A DNA stretch of 64,000 nt from Corythucha ciliata (lineage: Eukaryota; Arthropoda; Insecta; Hemiptera; Tingidae): NCBI GenBank assembly GCA_038030265.1, contig CM075941.1, positions 43,028,164 through 43,092,163 of the forward strand, written 5' to 3'. The notes below the pieces were generated by a model. The model worked only from the letters and a program-made list of their open reading frames with translations. It was not told where the DNA came from and did not search any database. A program made the translations under genes and the position numbers. Positions 11,408 to 21,959 of the stretch are shown here, piece by piece. Each line of letters starts with the position of its first letter. The first letter of the stretch is position 1.

Positions 11408-12250
11408 TCATCTGTCAAGCATCTTTCGTTCTGACGGTGCGTTACAACCGCGACCGCGTTGATGGACCTTAAGTGGGACGGTGGTAGGCTTGAATACAGG
11501 GCTTCTGTCGGTTTCCAGCATCAGCCTTACACAACGATGGAAGGATTTGGACAAAAAGTGCAGAAACCCTTTATTTCTGCCAAGAAGTGGGAGTGGGTGG
11601 ATTCGCCCAGCGGTCTCTGAACTTGTTGACCAACTATCGACTGGATGTAATTGCAAAGGTCAGGAATTTAAGTCCGAGGGAGAGAAGAGAGAGCCATGTC
11701 GCCGCGGGCTGGCCTCGAGCTGGGCACGCTTCGAAGTAGATAAAATCGGAACACGCTCTATTTTTGGTCCCCTTAAAAGTTTTTCGGCCGGGGACGGTTT
11801 GACGGTTTGCACTTTAGCTCATAAGCCAATTTTGATACGATTCGCCATTCACGGACCGGGCCAGACCGTTCTCCGGGCTTCTCTCACTCCGATTTTAGGG
11901 CTGTTTTCTCCAAGTATTCCGATTTGAGTCGGACGTTATTATGCCAATTTTGGTCTTTCCAACCCAAATTACAAGTATAGGTATTTGGATCTTTCAAAAC
12001 TGAATTTGACGGATTTTTGTCTCATAGAAAACCAAATTTGGCTGGTTTGACTCCTACTAAAACCAAATTTCAAGGGTTTTACATTCTGTCAAAAAAGAAA
12101 TTTTGTGGATTTAGCTCATGTTCCGGCAGAAATTAATAAATATTATTAGGCTAAAATATTTCATTGAGAGCTATCGAATTGCCTCCAGGCCTTGAGATGG
12201 GCAACTGATTGTTTGGCCTGTTTCCACGAAAAAGCAATATGCTCGGACTT
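11408..12250. repeat. Unclassified repeat remnants grading into family C units
   Basis: 11408-11930 is more GC-balanced and contains a 148-codon frame (11481-11927) with no recognisable domain. Its last part (GTTTTCTCCAAGTATTCCGA then TTTGAGT, about 11870-11935) resembles 17590-17645, which argues for a shared repeat rather than a gene. From 11935 to about 12130 there are loose ~30-bp units with CCAAATTT and GGATTT like the family C array at 60880-61320. Confidence 0.4.
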
Positions 12251-12279
12251 TAATTTAAAGAAATACGGACGAAATGCGT

Positions 12280-12420
12280 CCCCGCGGCATCGGACATAAA
12301 ATGCACGTGGAACCGGCCAGACCCATACCGCATAAAATCGTGAAAACGGCCCTATTCATTTGTTTACGTTTGTTTAGCCAACATTTTCGTTTGTTTAACA
12401 TTTTGAAACACGATTTTTTA
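12280..12420 (+). repeat. Fragment of the CGTTTGTTTAGC-bearing repeat
   Basis: Contains AAAATCGTGAAAACGGCCCT and several CGTTTGTTTA words, matching the distal end of the 1.7-kb repeat (about 6060-6200). The similarity stops before a GC-rich stretch with GGGGGCC (12470-12530). 12540-12880 holds nothing recognisable. Confidence 0.6.
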
Positions 12421-12889
12421 AAAAAAATAGATGGGTGCGGCCAACTTCCCGACAGGCGCGGACTCAGAGTCGGCTTAAGAAGGGGGCCTTTTATGACTCC
12501 ATCTGGTCCCCGCCCCTGCCAATACCACAAGTCACACAGTTGATAGACAGACACAGTTCTCAATCTCAGATAATTGTAAAATAAGTGGAAAAAAAACAAC
12601 ATTCAACAACTACCTACGTAAAGTATAATATAAACTGTTAGTTTGGCAAAAATATAGCTACCTCCCGCCGAATTAAGTGAACTCAGCGCAGTGGTGGAGG
12701 GGAAGCTCCTATGTCCCACGGCTAGCAATGCGATTTTAACCCTCAAAAATGGGGTTTTTAATGATCGAAATCCGGAAAATTACTTTTTATTGAGTGAAAC
12801 CAGCTAAAAACGGTTAGCGCAAAATCGGCGCTATCAGTCACTGAAATAGAGGCCACCCAGCGAAATTGGTTTACTGGGAAACAAATTTT

Positions 12890-13345
12890 CCGGAATTAGC
12901 CGTTAATAAAATTGACTTGTGAAGATCACAATTTCCTCGTAAAATTGAAAATTTACTCATAAAATATACAATTTCCCCATAATATATGCAATTTTCTCAT
13001 AAAATTGACAATTTCCTCATATACTTGACAATTTTCTCATTATATTGATAATTTCCTTAAAATATTCACGATTTTCTTATAAAATTGACAATTTCCTCAT
13101 AAAATAGACAATTCACTCTTAAAATTGATCATTACTGCGTATAATGAGCTATTCATATTAAAAATGGCAAGTTTAAAGCCAAAATAAACAATCATCAATT
13201 ACCGTATCAACAACAATCACCGAAAAGGCAATTGCCCATCGAGTCATGGGGCGAAATTAACAGGTTTAAGATGTCTTATAACACGGAAAGATTTCTCATA
13301 AAACCGACAATTTCGTTTTGAAATTGACAATTTTTTTGTGAAACC
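12890..13345 (+). repeat. Family B array, clearest ~20-bp period
   Basis: The most regular family B example: consecutive units of AATTTCCTCATAAAATTGAC with point changes, about 20 bp per period, from 12900 to about 13140, then looser to 13345. No coding potential. Confidence 0.85.
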
Positions 13346-13389
13346 AACGAGTTTTTTCATAAAATGGACCTTTTAACATTGCTCTTGGT

Positions 13390-13690
13390 GAAGCATTTTG
13401 CAAATTTGTTGCCCTTGACGCAGAATATCACTAAATTTTGCCTTGAATGCGTGGCGATTCATGTGAAAGTTTTTCTGATTGTTGCGTTTTGCCCCCCGCG
13501 TGGGGGCATTTGGCGTAGTTTGCTCATTGTGTCGCGGCCTTTCGAAAGAGTTTTTTCCTCAGAATGTGACGTCTCGCTTAAAGTTTGCCCTTGGTGTGAC
13601 CTTTCGCATAAGTTTTTCACTTGACGTGGCGGCGTTCCACGTAAATTTTTCCCCTCAGTGAGAGGCCATTCGCGAGAGTCTTTCCCTTAA
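13390..13690 (+). repeat. Family D minisatellite, isolated piece
   Basis: Units with TTTTGCCCTTG, GTGGCGTTCCACGTAAATTT and TTTCCTCAGAATGTGACGT, in the same orientation as 5030-5770 and close to the oppositely oriented 1.7-kb copy. 13690-13970 is sequence with GGGGCCATGGCCCC (about 13844-13857) and a CGTTTGTTTAG word. Confidence 0.65.
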
Positions 13691-13969
13691 ATAACTTGGC
13701 ACTTCGCGTCTCTCGAGAACCTCTGACCCTCGGGCCTCTGAGAAAATGGCCCTAAAAATAGAGGTGTTTACCCATTTTGGAGGAGGTATTGATGATTTTG
13801 TTTTGTTTATGTTTGCGCAAGTGACCTTCACTCCAAGGAAGGGGCCATGGCCCCTGTGGCCCCTCCCTTAGATCCGTTTTTGCTTCCCGACCACCCGACC
13901 CATGAACGGAATCGTTTATCTACCTCCATTTCTGGTCAAAATATCGTTTGTTTAGATTTGCTTAGCCTA

Positions 13970-15600
13970 AGCTAAATGACTCAATAACGAAATCGTTTGT
14001 TTAGCGGCATTATCTGGATGGCATCGGTTTGTTGTTTGAAGTGCTTGAGGGGCAAAACAAACGATTAGGGCCGTTTTCGCGGTTTTATGCTTTATGGGTC
14101 GGGTCAGGTTCACGTGCGCGAACATAACTGGACAAACTGGGACTGTCCTGGGTACGCCGGGACGGTTGGCAACCGTGAAAATCAAAATTGTCAGCTTCGT
14201 GAATTGCACAGTTCGAGGCAAAATCCGTGTGGAATGGAATAACACATGGAGGGGGAATATCTATTAGTGACATCCAACAGTGAAGACAACCTTTATGGAT
14301 AACTATTAGCTATTTATAGGAGTGGGAGGGGGAAGCCACATTGCCAAACGATGAATGCCGCACATTTCAGAAAAAATTAGGAAGAAACGCCCCGGCAATC
14401 ACAAAATCACACGTGCAACTGCACCTTATAGGCTACACAACTGGCGAAAAATGTCACGTTTAGTGAAAAATTCACGTGACACGCCACACTCGGAGAAAAA
14501 TTCGCGTTAATCGCCACGTCAATAATAAGATTTACACGAAACGCATCATATTCAAGGCAGAAGTTACTAGAAACGCTGCATTTGAGGCAAAATCAACGCG
14601 GAACTCCACATTTTAGGTAAAATATTACAAGCAATGCGAAATTCACGCGAATCGTCCCATTAGGGAGAAAATTCACGTCGTGATACGCCACATATTCAAG
14701 GTAAAATGGCACGTCTAAGGAAAAATTTACTCCAAGCACGAAGAAAAGCTAGATGAAGGAAAAACTCTCACGACACGCCAAACCAAGGGAAATATCAACT
14801 TTCAGGGCAAAACTTTCGCAAAACGCAACACGGAGGAAACAATTGTCTTCGAACGCATTTATGGCGGTAGTTTACGAGAAACGCCACATTCAGTGAGAAA
14901 TTTGGCGCAAAATTCACGTAGATCGGCACATTGGGGGAAAACTCCACGCGAAATACAATTTTTTGCGCAAAATGTCACATTTAGTGCGAAATTAACATGA
15001 ATCACCGCGTTGGGGGGGGGAAATTCACGTTGTGAAACGCCACATGTTCAGGGCAAAATTTACGGGAAATGTCGCGTCAAGGGTAAAATTATGTGAAACA
15101 CCATGCAAAGGTCAACATTTACGTGATACGCCAATATTGAGATGGAAGAAGCCTCGCGGAACGCCACACCGACACAAAACATTATGAAAAACGCCAAAGA
15201 AGAAATTTCGTCGAGGGCAAAATTTTGCGATGCATACCAAATGGTCCGTCCCTCCTACCCACTGGAAAGCCAGCTGCCAGTCGTTCGGCCTGGGGCTTCC
15301 GCGAGACCCTCTTGGCCGCGCCCGCACCGCGCAAGGATGGTCGGGATCTACTGTATCTTTTCGTCCTGTTCGTGGCCTCAGCCTTCCCTATAGATGCTTC
15401 CTCGCAATATTTCGCTTTGCAACTCAAAATTAATTCAAGAATTGTCGACAAATTTTAATAAGCCGCCCAATGACGGCGCCATATGACGGAGAGAGCTGCA
15501 ACCCAGTTTAAAATCGAACCGAATCTCATCGCTCCACTCCTCTCCACCGGCCTGATACTGTCACACTTCACTTCAACCCGACCCTGCGGTACAGTGAAGA
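13970..15600 (-). repeat. 1.7-kb dispersed repeat, copy 2 (inverted)
   Basis: Reverse-complement copy of 4530-6215, alignable end to end by eye, including the family D core (14400-15170), the AAAACCGCGAAAACGGCCCT block and the terminal AATTAATTTTGAGTTGCAA and GGAGTGGAGCGATGAGATTC blocks. The two copies differ by scattered substitutions and small indels. Frames in it mirror those in copy 1 and carry no known domain. Confidence 0.8.
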
Positions 15601-15609
15601 AACATGGCG

Positions 15610-16195
15610 GCCCCGGTGGAGCCTCAGTCGTCGACGGTTTCACCTTTGCATCGTCATCCTTCGACGGATGCCTTAGAATGAGATTCGAGTCGAATGCCAT
15701 CAGTAAATTCCACTAGGACGTCAGTTTATAATAGAAAAATTGACCGCTGTAAAATTGGCCGCAGTGAAGACCCGCCGACAGTATGGCGACGCAGTATCGC
15801 ATCCCTACTTCGAATAAATCTTCGCACATGAGCATCGCGCCTGAGTAAACTGGGTGTTGTTTGGTTATGGTGGGGGGAGTGGAGAGGGTGTCGTAAAATT
15901 GTATTAATAAAAAAATCGATTTTTTTTTTGAAGATGGTAAAACCGTAGAATGGTCCTCCTACTCAACCGTGTTCCCTGTAGGCGCACAATTTCCTGTTGT
16001 TCAACTCTGCGATCGGGTTCGCCTCTGAATTCATGCACAAATTCTCCCACAGACCACTATACCGCAAGACCTTAGGCAAATCGTCCAGTTGACGAGAACT
16101 TGTTCAACGCTGAGCAGGTAAGTCGAAGCGTTTTGAGCGCCTTTAAAATACTCCCTCTTGGAGCCCCAACCGTTCACGTCACACACTTCTGAAAT
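15610..16195. other. Unassigned sequence between repeats
   Basis: No repeats of families A-D and no recognisable coding domain. It contains a GGGGGGAGTGGAG tract near 15874 and a GCAGGTAAGT sequence at about 16114 that looks like a splice donor but has no supported exon before it. Confidence 0.35.
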
Positions 16196-16199
16196 TGTG

Positions 16200-17420
16200 A
16201 AAAATCGAGAAATTTGCGGATATAAAGTTAAGGATAAACGTGAATTCGCGGATACATATTATGGAAATCATTAATTCGCGGCTAAAATTGAAAATCACTA
16301 ATTAGCGCGGCTACAATTAAAAAACACGAACACCATACTTCCATTCGTAGGGAACATGGAAGTAAAACACTAATTACCAGTTCAAATTGGGGAAAATTGA
16401 TAATTCTCTGCTAAAAGTGGAAAAAATGGCTAATTTGCAGCTTAAATTGAGGAAAACGCCAATGGCGTGACACATATTGAGGAAATTCGGTAATGCACGG
16501 GTTGGAAACACTACCACGCTGCTAAAACTTCGGAAAAGCGCCAATTCACTGTTAAAATTGAGGAACATCACTAATTCTCGGATAGAGTGTGGTGAAATTT
16601 CTAGTTTAAATACGCGCCTTCTGAAGGGAACTTTCTGGCTAAAATTCAGAAAAACTGCAAATTCATGCACGGCTATATTGTAAAAACAACGCTGATTCAC
16701 GGGCAAATGGAAAAAATCGCCAATTGACAGCTAAAATTGCGCAAAACGCCAATTCGTGACTGAAATTGAGAAAATTCGCTAATTCACAGGTTTGAAACGA
16801 TGCTACGCTGCTAAAATTAAGAAAAAGCGCAAATTCGTGACTAGATTCGCGAGAAAAATTCTAATTTGCGTCAAAACTGAATAATGCGCCATTCGCAGTT
16901 TCTGAAGGCAACTTTTGAGCCTGGAATTGAGAAAAAGTGCAAATTTATGGCAATGGGTGAAATAACCGCTAATTCGCAGTTAAAACCGAGAGAAATCGCT
17001 CATGCATAGTGTATGGTGAACCAAAAAATCCTAATTTGGGAAAACCCTTTATTTTGCGGCTAATATTGAGGAAAACACACAAGAAAACCGCTAAATTTTA
17101 GTTGAAACTGAAAAAGGTGCTAATGCCCTGCTCGACCAACGCCCAAACTCGTGGAAAATTAAAAAACATCGCTCACGGGATAAAAACGCTACTTTGCTGC
17201 TGAAGTTGTGAAAATGCCGGGGGGGGGGGGCCGCTAATCCGTCGCTGAAATTGAGAAGAACGATACACGCGGCCTAAATTGAGAAAAGCGCAAAAATCTG
17301 CAGGTAAAATTTACATAAAGCACTGATTCATGGCTAAAATTGAGAAATTCGCGGCTTGGACTTGTCATAAGCGCTAATTAGCGGACAGAAAAGGTGAAAT
17401 AGCGGTAATTCGATGCTAAG
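16200..17420 (-). repeat. Family A ~30-bp repeat array, reverse orientation
   Basis: Units such as GCTAATTCGCGGCTAAAATT then GAGAAAA throughout, with the TTCTGAAGGCAACTTT insert near 16617 and 16899. It holds one copy of a short hairpin (ACCATACTTCCATT ... GGAACATGGAAGTA, 16326-16366) also seen at 28069-28108. A G run lies at 17219-17230. Confidence 0.75.
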
Positions 17421-17468
17421 ATAAATAAAAAGCTAAGTAAAAATTATATTTCTTGTTTATACAGAGTC

Positions 17469-17645
17469 TTAGGGGCCTCTTGAAGATTTCCGCCCCGGGC
17501 CCCGATAGTTCTAGGTCTGCCAGTGCCCCACGAGGATCGGTTTCATCCATTTTCAAATTTGGGCCATTTCCTCCAAAAATCGCCCTTATAACTGAGAGAT
17601 TTTTAGTGTCATTTTCTCTGAGTATATTTCGATTTGAGTAGAAAG
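17469..17645. repeat. Dispersed repeat fragment (GCCCCGGGCC type)
   Basis: AGGGGCCTC, then CCGCCCCGGGCC and CGATA, then TAGG and CCAGTG. The same order occurs at 60751-60820, in both cases immediately next to a family A array. The right part resembles 11870-11935. Class unknown. Confidence 0.55.
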
Positions 17646-17699
17646 TACGAGTTCCGTGGAGGACGCTCAATTGACCAATAAATAATAATATTAATAGAA

Positions 17700-18355
17700 A
17701 TTATTACAAATTAGAACAAATCGGATGCAGGGGGCTGTGCGCCCACCAAACATTCACGAAGATTGCACCCAAGGTGCGGTCCAGTCTCCGTTTCGACCTT
17801 CAGCCACCAGAGCTACTCGGTCCTGGTCTCATCAGCCCGGCAATTGAGCCGAGTTTGTTCTAATTTGAACACTGGCCGCGGCGCCAATAGCCGCAACATA
17901 GCCAGTGCCCGTTTCGCCCTCACGGTTCTAGTGAGCCGGGTACTCCCCGTCTTGGTCTTGCCAGAACGGGTTGAGAGCCTGGGGCGGGGATCGTAGTGCG
18001 CAGGCTGGGTGGAATGTTTGCTAAAATGTGAAATTACCCCCCTTCACTCCCACTAACAAGATTTCATTTGACAAGATTCCTACCTACGCCACTGCTTCGC
18101 ATGCCTCCTCCGGCTCCTTCAACCAGCCGGCCACTCGGTCATCGATATGCGAACGACCGCTACCTCCTAAGTCGCGAGGTACAGGCGCGTGGGATTCACA
18201 CGCCCCAAACCGGTGAAAGTTTCTGTTTCAAATGAGCCCTGTGACATTGAATCTTTGAGTGGTCGACCCCCTGTGCTAATGCGAAATTGTGCAGCACTCC
18301 AGGCGTGTTACGCCCGTATACTCTTGAATCGCGCACCCACCATCACAAAATGAAT
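17700..18355. other. GC-richer unassigned stretch
   Basis: Less AT-rich than its surroundings between 17760 and 18200, with frames at 17763-17996 and 18028-18216 that show no known motif. The composition change suggests a separate insertion, but no termini were identified. Confidence 0.3.
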
Positions 18356-18438
18356 GGTGTGGTGTGTTGGGTGGAGGGGGGGGGGTAGTGTCCACGAATA
18401 TAAACGTTGACCTCCCCCCCCCCACACGACCACGCAGC
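18356..18438. repeat. G-run/C-run hairpin
   Basis: A GGTGTGTTGGGTGGA plus 11-12 G arm faces a CC plus C-run plus ACACGACC arm across about 25 bp of AATATAAACG-containing loop. The arms can pair over roughly 20-25 bp, so the locus could form a very GC-rich cruciform, or a G-quadruplex on one strand and a C-rich structure on the other. Confidence 0.65.
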
Positions 18439-18439
18439 A

Positions 18440-21330
18440 TCCTATGCTCGATTAGCTCGAGAAAGAAGAAAATCTTGAAAACTTTCTTCTTTATTACTAT
18501 ATACTTTCATTTACTTTAAAAACGAACCCCAAACCAAGGAAAACTCACAAGAAAATAGTTGTACGATGGGGGGGGGGTAGAAGAGCAGAAAAGTTCGAGG
18601 AAAAAAGTAGCTAGGGAGGGATAGAACGGTGGGGGGGGGCAGTTTCTTTATTGAATCTCTCGAGAGTAATTTAATTTTCCCCCCCGATTGATGTTTTAGT
18701 AATAAAGTACCAACCTTATATACCCACCACCCCCTCGAGAGGAGGATAGAATCAATCCGAGGAAAATTGACTTTCTTAAGATCACCATCTTTCATCTTCC
18801 CTTCAGGATAAATTCCCGGGTTAATCAATCACGCGAAAATAGAGCAAAAAAAAAAAAAAGTATTGGGGGCGGTGGGTGGAGGCTTTTTTTTTTTTTAATG
18901 ACGCGAGCACGAATGACCCTGAATTGACCTGGGAAGGGTGGAGAGGGATGAAATTCGGCGTCCACTTTATTTTTACTCTTTTAATTTAACTAAAATCCCT
19001 TAATTTTCAGTGAAGACTGTGGAATTCTTCTAAAAATAGAGACACTTGTATCATTGATGTAGCGGTATCAGTGTGGGGGGTGATGAGGGGTGCTGAAAAG
19101 GACCCGATATACGTGGTTTTTAAAAATATATGGAAATCATGATGCAGTCGGTTCCGTGAGCTTCTTTGGTATTTTAAAAACAGGGTGGGGTGGGAGGGGG
19201 GCATCGATATCGTAATGAAGCATTCCACTTAACCCGAGGCGTGAACGATGCGGGTTCCCCCACCCACCCACCCATAAAACTTCTATCGCAGCTATAGCCC
19301 GCTGCTTATTCCGGTGGCAATTTACGTCGATTCATTACGGAATATAAGGGACGTGAAATCACAGCATTGTGGAGTCCGCCCCCTCTCTCTCTCCAGGCGG
19401 GAGCTGTGTGTTTGTGTGTGAGAGAGAGTCGAAAATAGTGTTTTCGTGTCCAAAATCTTGAAAAAAAGCAGGAGGACCGGAAAAATCAAAGCATTCCTTT
19501 CGCGCAAAACCACTCTGGAGATATTTCCACTTTAACCCACAAGTGACACTAAGGCCAATGTCCCCTGATGCTCTTTTTGTCCCCCTCCTTTTTTTCTTCA
19601 TCAATGTGGCATCTTATAATGAGTCTCGATTAGACAGTGTTAAACCGTTTCCCCTCGTATCCCCCCTCCCCACACCCAACCCATTAGCGTCTCTCCGATC
19701 CTGTTTCACCTGTTTTTCTGTTTCTGTTCCGTCTATTTCGATTTCTCCGCGTTTTTAGAAGCATCTCGTAATCTTGGCAGGAGTGTGTCTTTCAAAAAAA
19801 AAATTAATGAAGAGCCAACGTTGTTTTTTTTGTTATTGTTCGTCCAGGGGGGTACAGGTGGGCTGAGGGATGTTCTCATCTCTCATCGCCATCTCATCGT
19901 TGTTAGAAGAGCTGCGGAGGGGGGGGGGGCGTTAAGTACTTTTAATTAGTGTGGACGGACATCTTGCGACTCCGTTGTCCAGTAAATTAGAATTGTCTAT
20001 AATAGTCACTTTAGCAGACAAGAAATGACGTTTCCGGTTTTTTCATCAGTTGAAAAAAAATGAATAAAAATAAATTCTGTTCCACTCAGTCGACGGCTGG
20101 CCCGTGGAAATTCGCAGTTGTTTTATTCGTTTTATAATTAAAAACTGGTATTTATGACGTTATTAGATAACTGTATAGTGGGTGAGAGGTGCCAATTAAA
20201 TCTTAAAGCTCATACAACCGTAATTTTATTGGTTTTATCGCTTTAAACGCGTTTGGGTTACTGTTTTTTAAAGAAATAATTTGTACTCGTATACCTGACG
20301 TCTGAAGAAAAAAAAAAAAAAACACGCCCACTCTTAGCAATTAATTGTTCAGTGCCTTTTTAGATTTTTTAATAACTGTTTAAGTTGCCTTTTTCGATAG
20401 AAATGCTCAATAACAAAAAGGAGATAATTATAGGACGCTACCGCAACGCGGGGGTAATACGCGAAAAGCCGGCGGTTAGCCCGAGAATAGAGAAGTTAAA
20501 AATTAGTCGGAATCCAATTGTAAAAACCGGTCTTGGACGAGCTTCTCTTTTCTTCAAGAAAGTATAACCTGGTGGAAGGGGGGGGGGGCAGTTGTCTCGG
20601 TGAAAAGCTAAAGGCTTAGGGCGTGTAGCAACATTCTTGGAAATTCGTGAAAATGGATGGAAACGTACAGTTTTATCTGTTTTTTAACGATGTGGTTCGA
20701 ATTTGCATCCTTCGGGAACGTGGAGCTCTTAGAAAAAAAAAAAAAAAAAAAAAACACCTCTACCTGTTTCTCATTAATAATCTGTTTTTTTCGAACAAAT
20801 AGGGTCGAGCGGGGGTTGAAAATGCTAAACTTGAAGTATCGAGTTAATTAATTGCAATCAAATCAAGCGCTAAAGCTAATGAATTCAAGAGATTCAGATA
20901 TCTTGCCGTGTTTTTAGTATTGGTGTGGGCACGCAAACAACCCCTCCCCCCTCCTCGCCAAAAACCCTTTCACACGTTCCATATACTCGCGAGGGCTTGG
21001 CAAAGCTGATCCATTTATTACTATTAATCACACTCCCTCCCATCCCCCTCACACCGGTGCACACCGGCGCGTTGTCCCCCATCCCGTCTGGTTATTCTTC
21101 ATCGCACGCTCACGTTACCAACAGGTACGACTGATTCGACAACATACAATTTTCAGTTTGCTGCTTATTAACTCTCGAGTTCCCCGGTGGTGCGTCCAGT
21201 CAGAGAAAACCTTTTGTTGTTGGAAAGGGGGGAGGTGGCTCGGTGAAAAGTTAGCGGTGACTCGAGGTCCTTCTTTATAATTTGTGGTCCTACGGTCCTT
21301 TGGGATCCTCCTCAAAAAGACCCGAAGAAG
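18440..21330. other. G/C-homopolymer-rich unique-looking block, no gene seen
   Basis: Runs of eight or more G near 18568, 18632, 19918 and 20578, a poly(A) of more than 20 at about 20731-20753, and many polypurine tracts. No recognisable protein domain, tRNA or transposon end. It ends at the 17-bp minisatellite. Confidence 0.5.
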
Positions 21331-21337
21331 CAACTGC

Positions 21338-21950
21338 AAAGGCAAAGGTCCAACCACAGCAAGGCTCGAACCACAGCAAAGGTCCAACTGCAACAAATTT
21401 AAAACTAAAGAAATAGCCCAACCCCAGAAAAGGTCTAACCACAGCAAAAGTCCAAACACACCAAACGTCCAACCACAGCAAAGGTCTAACCACAGCCAAA
21501 GTCCAGCCACAGCATATGAACCACAGTAAATGTAAAATTACAGAAATAGTTCAACCACAGAAAAGGTCTAACCACAGGGAAGGTCCAACCACAGCAAAGG
21601 TCTAACCACAGCAAAGGTCTAACCAGAACAAAGGTCCAACCACAGCGAAGGTCCAACCACAGCAAAGGTCCAACCACAGCCAAGCTCAAACCAGAACAAA
21701 GGTCCAACCACAGCGAAGGCCCAACCACAGCAAAGGTCCAACCACAGCAAAGGTCCAACCACAGCAAAGGTCTCACCACAGCTAAGCTCCAATCACAAAG
21801 AAGACCCAACCACTGCAAAGGATCGGACCACAGCAAAGGTCCAACTGCAACAAATTTAAAACCACAGAAATAGTCCAACCACAGAAAAGGCCCAACCACA
21901 TCAAGAATTCCAACCACAGCAAAAGTCTAACCACAGCCGCGGTCTAACCA
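21338..21950. repeat. 17-bp minisatellite
   Basis: Roughly 35 tandem units of CAAAGGTCCAACCACAG (17 bp), with variants GGTCTAACC and AGCTCAAACC, and two AAATTTAAAAC-containing interruptions (about 21395 and 21850). Because 17 is not a multiple of 3, the minus strand reads through as a 17-residue periodic Trp/Leu/Val/Cys-rich frame; this is a by-product. The array directly abuts the 3' side of the minus-strand R1-like relic. Confidence 0.95.
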
Positions 21951-21959
21951 GGATTGTGC

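Noticed and set aside
11481..11927. 148-codon frame as a possible host exon
   Set aside because: No family resemblance, and its end resembles the dispersed segment at 17590-17645. Treated as repeat remnant.
12890..13345. Possible CRISPR-like array because of ~20-bp periodicity
   Set aside because: Units are contiguous and diverged, with no unique spacers and no cas genes, in an animal-type genome. It is a decayed satellite.
16100..16125. GCAGGTAAGT as an exon end (splice donor)
   Set aside because: No coding exon or acceptor could be supported nearby; a 10-bp match is expected by chance.
21486..21917. Long minus-strand frame rich in Trp, Leu, Cys and Val (membrane-protein-like)
   Set aside because: It is a by-product of the 17-bp minisatellite: 17 bp read three times gives a 17-residue period. 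No conserved domain or start context.
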